From positions 1-64,000 of the forward strand of contig JAYVNO010000207.1 in assembly GCA_043758415.1 (NCBI GenBank): a DNA stretch of 64,000 nt, given 5' to 3'. Shown one piece after another: positions 1-8,323 of the stretch (the stretch's first letter is position 1; each line of letters begins with the position of its first letter). The notes below the pieces were generated by a model, which searched no databases, had not been told where the DNA came from, and saw nothing but the letters and a program-made list of their open reading frames with translations. The DNA comes from Casimicrobium sp043758415. Lineage in GTDB: Bacteria > Pseudomonadota > Gammaproteobacteria > Burkholderiales > Casimicrobiaceae. The position numbers were made by a program, and so were the translations under genes.

Positions 1-51
1 TCCAACACGCGTCGGCAATAAAAACACAAGCCGCCACGTGACCCTTTTTAG

Positions 52-166
52 TTTGACGCCCATAGCTAGCTGGACCCACCCCTTCCCATCCCGAACAGGC
101 CCGTGAAACGGCTCAGCGCCCATGATAGTCAGCCGTATGGCTCGCGAAAGTAGGTCAGCGTCAAAC
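52..166 (+). rRNA. rrf: 5S ribosomal RNA
   Basis: About 115 nt with complementary ends (TTTGACGCC near 53 and GTCAGCGTCAAA near 156-165), the conserved CCCATCCCGAACAGG segment of loops B and C, and GCGAAAGTAGG near the 3' side. It is the end of an rRNA operon whose 23S gene would lie before the window; bases 1-51 would be the 23S-5S spacer. Confidence 0.95.
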
Positions 167-182
167 TAACTCCCCAACATTG

Positions 183-213
183 AAAACGCCTCACCAGATT
201 GGTGGGGCGTTTG
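183..213 (+). terminator. Terminator of the rRNA operon
   Basis: Stem AAAACGCCTCACC / GGTGGGGCGTTT with loop AGATT, followed by a short T-rich stretch. It sits 17 bases after the 5S end, where an rRNA operon terminator is expected. Confidence 0.8.
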
Positions 214-227
214 TTTATCTGCGTCGC

Positions 228-256
228 TTTCAACGGCGGAGAGCAGTTGCTAGAAT
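228..256 (+). promoter_or_regulatory. Possible promoter of tRNA-Phe
   Basis: TTTCAA at 228-233, then 17 bases, then TAGAAT at 251-256. Initiation about 7 bases further on would give a very short leader before the mature tRNA 5' end at 266. The -10 is good, the -35 weak. Confidence 0.4.
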
Positions 257-265
257 TACTAATTC

Positions 266-341
266 GGCCAAGTAGCTCAGTCGGTAGAGCAGCGGATTGA
301 AAATCCGCGTGTCGGTGGTTCGATTCCGCCCTTGGCCACCA
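266..341 (+). tRNA. tRNA-Phe (anticodon GAA)
   Basis: A 76-nt cloverleaf with encoded CCA. The acceptor stem pairs GGCCAAG with CTTGGCC. The anticodon stem GCGGA/TCCGC encloses loop TTGAAAA with anticodon GAA at 299-301. The T arm contains GTTCGATTC. Confidence 0.97.
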
Positions 342-411
342 CTTCCCCGTGCGGGGAATTGTTTGTTTCCTTCGCAGGCAAATAAACTTTCACCGCCGGT
401 GTATTTTGAGG

Positions 412-436
412 AAATGGGCTTAGGCCCATTTTTTTT
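412..436 (+). terminator. Rho-independent terminator overlapping the rimP start region
   Basis: Perfect short stem ATGGGC-TTAG-GCCCAT directly followed by a run of eight T. It probably ends tRNA-Phe transcription. One possible rimP start (ATG 414) lies inside the stem and another (GTG 438) lies right behind the T run, so it may also attenuate entry into the rimP operon. Confidence 0.8.
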
Positions 437-437
437 G

Positions 438-890
438 GTGACGACACACACACACACATTGATCAGTGACGTGCTGACTGCCAATGGCTATGAGCTCATT
501 GAGGCAGAGTACGCGCCTACGCGCCAGCTTTGGCGAGTGTTTATTGATCGCCCCGAAAGCCGTCGCGGCGTTGACTTGATTACTGTTGATGATTGCGGCA
601 AAGCATCAGACTTTGTTCAAGATGCGTTCATCGAATCAAACATCGCGTACGAGCATCTCGAAGTGTCGTCCCCCGGCATGGATCGCGCACTCACCAAGCG
701 AACGCATTTCTTGCGATTCGCTGGTGAAAATGTGAAGCTCACTGTTGAGCCACCGTTAAACGGTTTGCGCAAACTCGTGGGCAAGTTAATCGGCTTTGAA
801 AACGAAGAGGTTGTTCTCGACATCGAAGGTGTTGAGACCAGGGTTCCCTATGCAAATGTCGCGCGTGCTCGCGTGCAGCCGCAGTATTAG
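438..890 (+). CDS. rimP: Ribosome maturation factor RimP
   Basis: RimP helps assemble the 30S subunit and is cytoplasmic. About 150 residues, the usual length. The family's N-terminal GYELIEAEY strand is followed by a segment with SSPGMDRALT near residue 80, which is strongly RimP-like, then an SH3-like C-terminal half. Gene order rimP-nusA-infB confirms it. The frame is open from the tRNA onward, so the start must be chosen. GTG 438 gives a family-like N-terminus. ATG 414 has a TGAGGA upstream but lies in the terminator stem. TTG 459 is also possible. The identity is certain, the start is not. Confidence 0.93.
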   Translation: MTTHTHTLISDVLTANGYELIEAEYAPTRQLWRVFIDRPESRRGVDLITVDDCGKASDFVQDAFIESNIAYEHLEVSSPGMDRALTKRTHFLRFAGENVKLTVEPPLNGLRKLVGKLIGFENEEVVLDIEGVETRVPYANVARARVQPQY

Positions 891-902
891 TTGGAGAGAC
901 AA

Positions 903-2465
903 ATGAATCGAGAAATTTTAGTTCTGGCTGACGCGTTGGCGCGTGAAAAAAGCGTTGCCAAAGAGGTGATCTTTCAGGCGCTTGAGCAGGCGCTTGCATC
1001 CGCAACCAAGCGGTTGAACAAAGAACGAATCGAGGCGCGTGTCGAGATCGATCAAGAGACCGGCGACTACAAGTCGTTTCGTCGCTGGCTGATTGTTCCA
1101 GAGGACGAATTTGTTGATCCAGACAACCAGATGATGTTGCGCGAAGCGCATGAATTCGACACTACAAAATTGATGGGCGAATTTGTCGAAGAGCCATTGG
1201 AGCCGATTCCTTTTGGTCGCATCGGTGCTCAGGCCGCGAAGCAGGTAATCCTGCAACGCGTGCGTGATGCTGAGCGTGACCAGGTGCTCGAAGAATTCCT
1301 CGCTCGTAACGATCAGCTGATTAACGGCACCGTTCGCCGCATTGATCGCGGTAACGTCATCGTCGAATCTGGTCGCGTCGAAGGCGTGATTCCGCGTGAC
1401 CAGCTCATTTCCAAGGAAAACTTCCGTGTCGGTGATCGTGTTCGTGCGTACGTGTTGCGTATTGATCGTCAGGCACGTGGCCCGCAGCTCATTTTGTCGC
1501 GCACTGCGCCGCAATTTGTTTCAGCGTTGTTCGAGCTTGAAGTACCTGAGATCGAAGAAGGCGTTATCGAAATCAAAGCGGTTGCACGCGACCCTGGTTT
1601 GCGTGCCAAGATTGCAGTGAAGTCGAACGATCCGCGTCTTGATCCTCAAGGCACTTGCATTGGCATGCGTGGCTCACGTGTTAACTCTGTAACTAACGAG
1701 TTGGCCGGTGAGCGCATCGACATCATTCTGTACGCAGAAGACACCGCACAGTTTGTTATCAACGCGCTGGCTCCGGCTCAAATCACGAGCATCGTTGTTG
1801 ACGAGGAGCGCCACGCGATGGATGTAGTCGTTAACGAAGACAACCTCGCGCTGGCTATCGGCAAAGGCGGTCAAAACGTTCGCCTCGCGTCCGAGTTGAC
1901 CGGGTGGCAGTTAAATCTGATGAGTGAAGAGCAGTCGGCGACGAAGGCGGGAGCTGAGTCGATTCGGTTGCGCGATGCGTTCATGGCAAAGCTTGACGTT
2001 GACGAAGAAGTCGCGCAAATTCTGGTGGACGAAGGCTTCTCGACGGTTGAAGAGGTTGCCTATGTGCCAGTCGCTGAATTGCAGGCGGTTGAAGCGTTCG
2101 ATGAAGACACCGTGCAAGAACTGCGCACGCGCGCTCGTAACGCCGCGTTGACTGACGAAATCGCGAAAGAGGAAGTACTTGAGAATGCTTCGGATGATCT
2201 GAAAACGCTGGAAGGCGTGGACACTGAATTGCTCATGAAACTCTCCCGCTTCGGCATCACCACGCGTGACGCGTTGGGTGACCTTGCGGCTGATGAACTG
2301 TGCGCCATTCGCGTGCTACCCGAGGAGCGTGCGCGCGCACTCCTCGACAACGACCTTTCTGACTTGACGGATGAGGAGCGCCATATGATGGGCCGCTCGG
2401 ACGCCAAGGCAGCAACACAATTGATTGCCCGTGCTCGCGAATCCTGGTTCGCGGCGGTGCAGTAA
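903..2465 (+). CDS. nusA: Transcription termination/antitermination factor NusA
   Basis: NusA binds RNA polymerase and nascent RNA and acts in pausing, termination and antitermination. 520 residues, with the N-terminal polymerase-binding domain (about 1-125), an S1 domain (about 130-200, with INGTVRRIDRGNVIVESG), two KH domains (about 200-345, with a GIGKGGQNVRLA-like GKGGQNVRLASELTG segment), and two acidic C-terminal repeats to the end, as in E. coli. The start is ATG 903 because GGAGAG lies five bases upstream; a TTG at 891 is in frame but overlaps that site. It follows rimP by 12 bases, so the genes are cotranscribed. Confidence 0.97.
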   Translation: MNREILVLADALAREKSVAKEVIFQALEQALASATKRLNKERIEARVEIDQETGDYKSFRRWLIVPEDEFVDPDNQMMLREAHEFDTTKLMGEFVEEPLEPIPFGRIGAQAAKQVILQRVRDAERDQVLEEFLARNDQLINGTVRRIDRGNVIVESGRVEGVIPRDQLISKENFRVGDRVRAYVLRIDRQARGPQLILSRTAPQFVSALFELEVPEIEEGVIEIKAVARDPGLRAKIAVKSNDPRLDPQGTCIGMRGSRVNSVTNELAGERIDIILYAEDTAQFVINALAPAQITSIVVDEERHAMDVVVNEDNLALAIGKGGQNVRLASELTGWQLNLMSEEQSATKAGAESIRLRDAFMAKLDVDEEVAQILVDEGFSTVEEVAYVPVAELQAVEAFDEDTVQELRTRARNAALTDEIAKEEVLENASDDLKTLEGVDTELLMKLSRFGITTRDALGDLAADELCAIRVLPEERARALLDNDLSDLTDEERHMMGRSDAKAATQLIARARESWFAAVQ

Positions 2466-2479
2466 CACGAGGGGGCCGC

Positions 2480-5407
2480 TTGAGCATCACTAAAACAACG
2501 GTTACTGAGTTCGCGGGCGAACTAAATTTGAGTCCAGAAGCACTGCTGAAACAGCTTGGCGCCGCGGGTGTTAACGCAGCTTCAATGGACGCGGATTTGT
2601 CGGCCTCCGATAAAGGCAAGCTACTTGAGTATTTGCGCAAGCAACATGGTGGAGCAGACGAGAGCGCGGGGAAGCGAATCACGCTTGTGCGTAAATCGAC
2701 CAGCGAACTGCGTACTGCAGACGCTACGGGTCGCTCGCGAACCGTGCAGGTAGAAGTGCGAAAAAAGCGCGTGCTCGTGACGCGTGTAACTGAAACCGCA
2801 GCGCCTGCGGTTGCCGCAGTTGATGCGCCAACAACAACTGCTAAGCCTCTGTTGTCCGCAGAAGAAATCGCATCGCGCGAAGCGGAAGCACAGCGCGGCA
2901 ATGCGTTGCGCGAGATTCAGGAGAACGAACAGAAGCAAAAGCAAGATCGCGTGGCCGCACGCGCGGAAGCGGGTGAAGCAACCCATGCCGCGAACGCAAA
3001 GCCCGCAAGCGATGAGGCACAAGCCGTTGCCTCTGAAGTTACGCTACCAGACGCTGTCGCGGCAACGGAATCAGTGCCAACACCACCCGTTGTTACGAGC
3101 GCCGCGCCAGCACCGATGATCGGTGCCGCTGCGTTGATTAAACCAATAGCTCCTGCCAAGGTGGCCGTACTGGCTGCTGGTGTTGTAACCGCGCAGCCAG
3201 CTGCGGAACTACAAGCCGCAACACCTGTATCGGCTAAGGCTGCCACTCCTGCAATCGCGTCCGTGCCCACCAAATCGGCACCATCGGCAGCGGTCATTGC
3301 CAATCGCTCGCGCATCGGTGAGCGCGTTGATATGACCCCGGTGCCGCCAAAACCTAAGTCGACCGAAAACACCCTGCATCGTCCGACCAAGCCGGGTGTC
3401 AAGCCTGATGCCAAGGGCGCGCCGGGTACGGCGCGTCCTGCCGTCGCCAAACCGGGTGACAAAAAGCCAGCGGCGTGGCAGGAAGACGCTGCTCGTAAAA
3501 AGGTCATGAAGACTCGCGATGCGCCGCCTGACGCGGCAAAAGCTGGGGCATGGAAGGCGGGTACACGTGGTGGTGGCCGTGGACATGCCGGCAAACGTAG
3601 TTCAGCCCCTGAGCAAACGACGCAGGTTGATCAGTCGGACGCAATCCTTAAAGAGATCGTGGTGCCCGAGACCATCACCGTGGGCGAGCTCGCGCACAAG
3701 ATGTCGATCAAGGCCGCTGAACTGATCAAGAGCATGATGAAGATGGGCCAGATGGTCACCATCAATCAAGTGCTTGATCGCGATACCGCGATGATTCTGG
3801 TTGAGGAAATGGGCCGCGTTGCGGTTGCGGCGAAGGACGACGATCCTGATTCTGCGTTGACCGATCACGCGACCGACTCTGACGCGAAGATGGAAACTCG
3901 CCCTCCGGTCGTGACCATCATGGGCCACGTCGATCATGGCAAAACCTCACTGCTCGACAAGATTCGCAGCGCACGCGTTGCCAGCGGCGAAGCAGGTGGG
4001 ATCACGCAGCACATCGGTGCGTATCACGTCACCACGCCGCGCGGCATCATCACCTTCCTTGATACGCCAGGTCACGAAGCCTTTACGGCAATGCGCGCGC
4101 GCGGCTCCAAGGTCACCGACATTGTGATTTTGGTGGTTGCAGCCGACGATGGTGTGATGCCGCAAACCAAAGAAGCTATCGCGCATGCGAAAGCCGCGGG
4201 CGTGCCGATCATCGTTGCTGTCAACAAAATCGACAAGCAGGGTGCGAATCAAGAGCGCGTCAAGCAAGAGCTGGTCACCGAAGGTGTAGTGCCCGAAGAG
4301 TATGGCGGTGAAGCCATCTTCGTTCCGGTGTCTGCGCTGACCGGCGAAGGTATCGACTCGTTGCTGGAAACGATTCTGCTGCAAGCTGAAGTGCTTGAGC
4401 TTAAAGCGCAAATCGATGCGCCAGCACGCGGTATCGTGATCGAGGCCCGACTCGACAAAGGTCGCGGCCCCGTGGCTACCGTGTTGATCACCAGTGGCAC
4501 GTTGAAGCGTGGCGATATGGTGTTGGCGGGTTCGGTGTTCGGTCGTGTTCGCGCGATGAGTGATGAAGACGGCAAGAACATCGTCACGGCAGGCCCCGCG
4601 ATCCCTGTTGAAATTCAGGGCTTGTCGGATGTGCCAGGTGCGGGTGACGACATTCTGGTGTTGGGTGACGAGCGTAAAGCGCGCGAAATCGCGTTGTTCC
4701 GTCAGGGCAAATACCGTGACGTCAAGCTCGCCAGACAGCAAGCTTCGAAACTCGAAAACGCGTTCGCCAACATGGGCGAAGCGGCAACCAAATTGCTGCC
4801 GCTCATCATCAAGGCTGACGTGCAGGGCTCGTACGAGGGCTTGTCCTATGCGCTGGGCAAACTGTCAACATCTGAGGTTCGTGTGCAAACGGTTCACAGC
4901 GCGGTCGGTGCCATCACCGAATCTGATGTGAATTTGGCTGCCGCATCAAAGGCCATCATCATCGGCTTCAACGTGCGGGCCGATGCGGCCGCCCGCAAGC
5001 TTGCTGAGAATGAAGGCGTGCAAATTCGCTACTACGACATCATTTATGAAGCCGTGGATGACGTTCGCGATGCGCTGTCCGGCATGCTCGCTCCAGAGCA
5101 AAAGGAAAGCGCACTCGGTGTGGTCGAAATTCGTCAGGTGTTCCGCATCTCAAAGATTGGCGCGATTGCCGGTTGCTACGTGCTCGAAGGCGTGGTCAAG
5201 CGCAGTGCCCTGGTGCGTTTGCTGCGCGACAATGTTGTTGTCTGGTCTGGCGAGCTCGATTCGCTCAAGCGCTTCAAGGACGACGTCAAGGAAGTCAAAG
5301 AAGGCTACGAGTGCGGTCTGTCGCTTAAGAATTACAACGAGATTCAAGAGGGCGACAAGCTCGAGATCTACGAAATCGTTGAAGTTCAACGCTCTCTGGC
5401 GCAGTAA
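2480..5407 (+). CDS. infB: Translation initiation factor IF-2
   Basis: GTPase that places initiator tRNA on the ribosome. 975 residues: an IF2_N helical domain (about 1-55), a long Ala/Pro/Lys-rich linker, a second IF2_N domain (about 390-445), then the G domain with GHVDHGKTSLLDKIRSA, DTPGHEAFTAMRARG and the NKID motif, then domains II, III and IV. The start is TTG with a strong GAGGGGG site just before it. The gene lies 14 bases after nusA. The Ala/Pro-rich linker is long but ordinary for proteobacterial IF-2. Confidence 0.97.
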   Translation: MSITKTTVTEFAGELNLSPEALLKQLGAAGVNAASMDADLSASDKGKLLEYLRKQHGGADESAGKRITLVRKSTSELRTADATGRSRTVQVEVRKKRVLVTRVTETAAPAVAAVDAPTTTAKPLLSAEEIASREAEAQRGNALREIQENEQKQKQDRVAARAEAGEATHAANAKPASDEAQAVASEVTLPDAVAATESVPTPPVVTSAAPAPMIGAAALIKPIAPAKVAVLAAGVVTAQPAAELQAATPVSAKAATPAIASVPTKSAPSAAVIANRSRIGERVDMTPVPPKPKSTENTLHRPTKPGVKPDAKGAPGTARPAVAKPGDKKPAAWQEDAARKKVMKTRDAPPDAAKAGAWKAGTRGGGRGHAGKRSSAPEQTTQVDQSDAILKEIVVPETITVGELAHKMSIKAAELIKSMMKMGQMVTINQVLDRDTAMILVEEMGRVAVAAKDDDPDSALTDHATDSDAKMETRPPVVTIMGHVDHGKTSLLDKIRSARVASGEAGGITQHIGAYHVTTPRGIITFLDTPGHEAFTAMRARGSKVTDIVILVVAADDGVMPQTKEAIAHAKAAGVPIIVAVNKIDKQGANQERVKQELVTEGVVPEEYGGEAIFVPVSALTGEGIDSLLETILLQAEVLELKAQIDAPARGIVIEARLDKGRGPVATVLITSGTLKRGDMVLAGSVFGRVRAMSDEDGKNIVTAGPAIPVEIQGLSDVPGAGDDILVLGDERKAREIALFRQGKYRDVKLARQQASKLENAFANMGEAATKLLPLIIKADVQGSYEGLSYALGKLSTSEVRVQTVHSAVGAITESDVNLAAASKAIIIGFNVRADAAARKLAENEGVQIRYYDIIYEAVDDVRDALSGMLAPEQKESALGVVEIRQVFRISKIGAIAGCYVLEGVVKRSALVRLLRDNVVVWSGELDSLKRFKDDVKEVKEGYECGLSLKNYNEIQEGDKLEIYEIVEVQRSLAQ

Positions 5408-5432
5408 AGCAGCAAAGCAGTAAGGCATGGCA

Positions 5433-5495
5433 ATGAAACAGGGGTTCTCGCCACGAGCACCGGATTTCACGAACGCGCGGCAGACTAAGGTATGA
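5433..5495 (+). CDS. 20-codon leader ORF mimicking the RbfA N-terminus
   Basis: This mini-ORF begins MKQGFSPRA, exactly the first nine residues of RbfA, then diverges (PDFTNARQTKV) and stops at a TGA that overlaps the rbfA ATG as ATGA. All eight codons after the ATG differ from the rbfA codons at the third base while coding the same residues. It lies in the infB-rbfA gap. An alternative start at ATG 5427 adds MA. Translation of the leader would be coupled to rbfA. It could be a regulatory leader peptide or the remnant of an old partial duplication; whether it is translated is unknown. Confidence 0.5.
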   Translation: MKQGFSPRAPDFTNARQTKV

Positions 5496-5926
5496 AGCAA
5501 GGCTTTTCTCCGCGCGCGTTACGAGTCTCCGAGCAGGTTCAACGCGAACTTGCGCAGATGCTTTCGCTTGAGGTGCGCGACCCGCGCGTCAAGGGCGTCA
5601 CCATCACGCAAGTGGAGGTGACCGCCGACCTGTCGCACGCGATGGTGCGCTACGTGCATCCTGAAGGCTACGCGGGACAGTCTGCGGCCGATGCTGGCTT
5701 CAAGAGCGTCAACGGTTTTTTGCGGCACGGTATTGCCGAGCGCCTGTCGATATTCAAAGCGCCGAATCTGCGCTTTGAATACGATAAATCATTTGAAGAC
5801 GGCATGCGACTGACTGCGTTGATTGATACGGCGCGGGCTGATGACGCACGTGTGGTTGCACCCGATGATGCGCGCGTCATTGCACCCGATGACAGCGCGG
5901 TCAGCGCTGCCGAAAACCCCAAGTAA
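5492..5926 (+). CDS. rbfA: Ribosome-binding factor A
   Basis: RbfA is a KH-fold factor for 30S maturation and cold adaptation. 144 residues with the family's N-terminal helix (RVSEQVQRELAQMLSLEV), the conserved DPRVKGVTITQVEVT strand near residue 30, and LRFEYDKSFEDGMRLTALID near 90-110. The C-terminus carries a short repeat (ARVVAPDDARVIAPDD), a low-complexity tail common in this family. It lies between infB and truB as expected. The start overlaps the stop of the preceding leader ORF. Confidence 0.93.
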   Translation: MKQGFSPRALRVSEQVQRELAQMLSLEVRDPRVKGVTITQVEVTADLSHAMVRYVHPEGYAGQSAADAGFKSVNGFLRHGIAERLSIFKAPNLRFEYDKSFEDGMRLTALIDTARADDARVVAPDDARVIAPDDSAVSAAENPK

Positions 5927-5934
5927 TTCGCGTC

Positions 5935-6879
5935 ATGGCCCTGCACGGCGTCGCGCTGGTGGACAAGCCAGCGGGCATGTCCTCGTTTTCAGTCGTATCC
6001 CGGCTACGACGAATATTCAGGACGTTGGGCGTAACAAAAGCGGGGCATACCGGCACGCTTGATCCGTTGGCGACGGGCTTGCTGCCGATCTGCATCGGCG
6101 AATCTACCAAGTTTGCGCAGCGTCTGCTTGATGCAGACAAAGGTTACTTTGCGACCGTCAAGCTGGGCGTTGCGACGACGACAGCAGACGCAGAAGGCGA
6201 AATCACCGCTCGCAGTAATGTGCTGATAGACGCGCCGACCTTCGAGGCAATGCTCGCCCAATTTCACGGCAAGATCGTGCAGGTGCCGCCGATCTACTCT
6301 GCCCTGAAAATTGATGGCAAACCAGCGTACGAATATGCGCGCGCCGGTCAAGCCGTCAAGATCAAATCACGCGTTGTTGAAATCTACTCCGTCGAATTGG
6401 TTGCAGCACGTTCTGAACTGCAAGAGTTCGCCATCAACGTTCGTTGCAGCAAGGGCACGTACATCCGAACGCTCGCTGTAGACATCGCGCTGGCCCTGGG
6501 CACAGTGGGTCACCTGGCTGGCCTTTGCCGTACGCGAACTGGCGGATTCGATCTGGCCGCCGCGCATCCGCTTGAGGCGTGGATGGAAACGGATGACGCC
6601 ACGCGTCTCAGCTGGTTGTTGCCCACGGAATCTTTGGTCGCCGAATTGCCGTCGCTCGATTTGACGGCGCAGCAGGCGATTGATATTTGCAACGGCAAAG
6701 TTGTGGCGGTGCGGACGGAAACGGCAAATCAGGCTCCTGAGGCTTCGGACGCCAAACCGGACGGCAATGTAGCGCTCTTGCGGCTTCAAGATGCTCACAA
6801 GGGCTTTCTGGGCCTTGGCGCGCTATCCGCAGGCGGCATGCTTCGCGCGGAACGGCTGTTATCGACTCAATCGGCCTAA
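5935..6879 (+). CDS. truB: tRNA pseudouridine-55 synthase
   Basis: Makes pseudouridine 55 in the T loop of tRNAs. 314 residues. The catalytic Asp lies in HTGTLDPLATGLLP (Asp43). The conserved YSALKIDGKPAYEYAR and the CSKGTYIRTLAVDIA motifs follow, and a degenerate PUA-like tail ends the protein. It starts 8 bases after rbfA and closes the operon. Confidence 0.96.
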   Translation: MALHGVALVDKPAGMSSFSVVSRLRRIFRTLGVTKAGHTGTLDPLATGLLPICIGESTKFAQRLLDADKGYFATVKLGVATTTADAEGEITARSNVLIDAPTFEAMLAQFHGKIVQVPPIYSALKIDGKPAYEYARAGQAVKIKSRVVEIYSVELVAARSELQEFAINVRCSKGTYIRTLAVDIALALGTVGHLAGLCRTRTGGFDLAAAHPLEAWMETDDATRLSWLLPTESLVAELPSLDLTAQQAIDICNGKVVAVRTETANQAPEASDAKPDGNVALLRLQDAHKGFLGLGALSAGGMLRAERLLSTQSA

Positions 6880-6925
6880 CCAAGCACCAGTTTTCGCTAT
6901 CAGCTTTTGTCTGAGAGTACCGTAT

Positions 6926-6994
6926 CAATTGGGCGTTTCTGCAAATTTCGCAGAATGTCGATTTTCCGTTTTTTCACGTGCCAAGTCCCAATTG
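6926..6994. promoter_or_regulatory. Nested inverted repeats upstream of the patatin-CHAT-MBL operon
   Basis: The 300-base gap after truB contains CAATTGGG (6926-6933) paired with CCCAATTG (6987-6994). Inside them lies TTCTGC-AAATTTC-GCAGAA (6937-6955). The stretch is more AT-rich than its surroundings. It could be an operator or an RNA stem for the operon starting at 7180. I see no gene in the rest of 6880-7179. Confidence 0.4.
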
Positions 6995-7179
6995 AATGGG
7001 CTTTAATGGATGTGCTGGCGAAGAGTTACTAGTGTCGGACGCATCCGTGAATAGGCGTGCGCAGGCAACAGGCGCTGGCGCAATTTCCGCATGCGTTGCG
7101 TCCTTAAGGGTCTAGACGGGGTGTTTTTCGTTGTCGACTGCGGCGACCCAAGCATCACGAACATGAGGGGAGATCGATT

Positions 7180-8298
7180 ATGGCCATCAACGGTTCCACC
7201 CTGGGTATCGCGCTGTCGGGCGGCGGCTTTCGCGCGACGCTGTTCAGTCTGGGTAGTTTGTGGCGGCTCAACGACGCCGGGCTGCTCGGCAAATTGGATC
7301 GCGTGACCAGCGTTTCCGGTGGCTCGATCCTCGCTGGGATTGTGGCCAGTCGCTGGAAAAACTTGCAGTTTGTCGATGGACGTGCGGCCAATTTCGTCAG
7401 CGAAATTGTTACTCCGACGCAGACATTTTGTGCTGACAGCGCTGACATCGAAGCGGGCATTCTGGGCTGGATTACGCCGTTCAAAAGCGCGGGCGATTAC
7501 TTGCGCGGGCACTACGAAGACGCGCTCTTCGGCGACACCCTGTTGCGCGATATCCCGGCACCGGACGTGGACGGCAACCCAACGTTTATTTTCTATGCAA
7601 CCAATATGCAAACCGGGCGCAACTTTCGCATGCGTCAGGACTACATCGCCGACTCCCGGCTTGGCGTATCGCGCCACACCGAGCTCACACTGGCCGCTGC
7701 GGTCACCGCCTCGAGCGCGTTTCCGCCGATCTTCTCGCCGATCATTTTGAACACTGACCCGGCCGACTGGCAGGACGAAGGCGGCCTCGGCGGCCTGGCG
7801 GACGACGTCGACTCCCTACGCAAAAAAATCATTCTCGCCGATGGCGGCATCTACGACAACATGGGCCTTGAGTCGCTGATCGGCCACATCGACATCGCAC
7901 TGATCAGCGACGCCGGTGCGCCGTTCGCTACCGAGCCATCGGTGCGCGGCGATCCGTTCAGCCAGCTCGGTCGGGTGCGCGACATATTGATTGATCAAAC
8001 GCGGGCGCTGCGAAAGCGTCATGTGATTGACGAGTTCGACGCCGGGCGCAGACGCGGTGGCTATTGGGGCATCGGCACCCGGATCGGTAAATATCAGGCC
8101 GCCAACGCGCTGGCAATCGATAACGCGACGAGCCTCTCTTTGGAGGCGGAACCGACGCGACTGGCAAAGATTGAGCCCGAGCGGCAGGGGCAGTTGATTA
8201 ACTGGGGCTACGCGCTCTCCGATGCGGCGCTGCGCGTGCGCGCGCAACTGACGCTGCCACCGGTGACGCAGTTGCCGTTGCCGCAGTACCCGTTGTAG
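7180..8298 (+). CDS. Patatin-like phospholipase
   Basis: A 372-residue lipid acyl hydrolase of the patatin/cPLA2 fold, with no signal peptide. Seen: the oxyanion loop SGGGFR at 13-18, the nucleophile elbow in TSVSGGS with predicted Ser46, and the partner Asp221 in LADGGIYDNMGLE. GGGGAG lies just upstream of ATG 7180. It is the first gene of a three-gene operon with a CHAT protease and an MBL-fold protein. Patatin enzymes act as membrane-damaging effectors in several bacterial immune systems such as CapV in CBASS, so a toxic effector role under control of the neighbours is a reasonable inference. Housekeeping lipid turnover remains possible. Confidence 0.88.
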   Translation: MAINGSTLGIALSGGGFRATLFSLGSLWRLNDAGLLGKLDRVTSVSGGSILAGIVASRWKNLQFVDGRAANFVSEIVTPTQTFCADSADIEAGILGWITPFKSAGDYLRGHYEDALFGDTLLRDIPAPDVDGNPTFIFYATNMQTGRNFRMRQDYIADSRLGVSRHTELTLAAAVTASSAFPPIFSPIILNTDPADWQDEGGLGGLADDVDSLRKKIILADGGIYDNMGLESLIGHIDIALISDAGAPFATEPSVRGDPFSQLGRVRDILIDQTRALRKRHVIDEFDAGRRRGGYWGIGTRIGKYQAANALAIDNATSLSLEAEPTRLAKIEPERQGQLINWGYALSDAALRVRAQLTLPPVTQLPLPQYPL

Positions 8299-8323
8299 TG
8301 CGCGTCGCAATCGGGAGCCTGTG

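Noticed and set aside
891..902. TTG 891 as nusA start
   Set aside because: It overlaps the ribosome site GGAGAG that serves ATG 903, which matches the family N-terminus.
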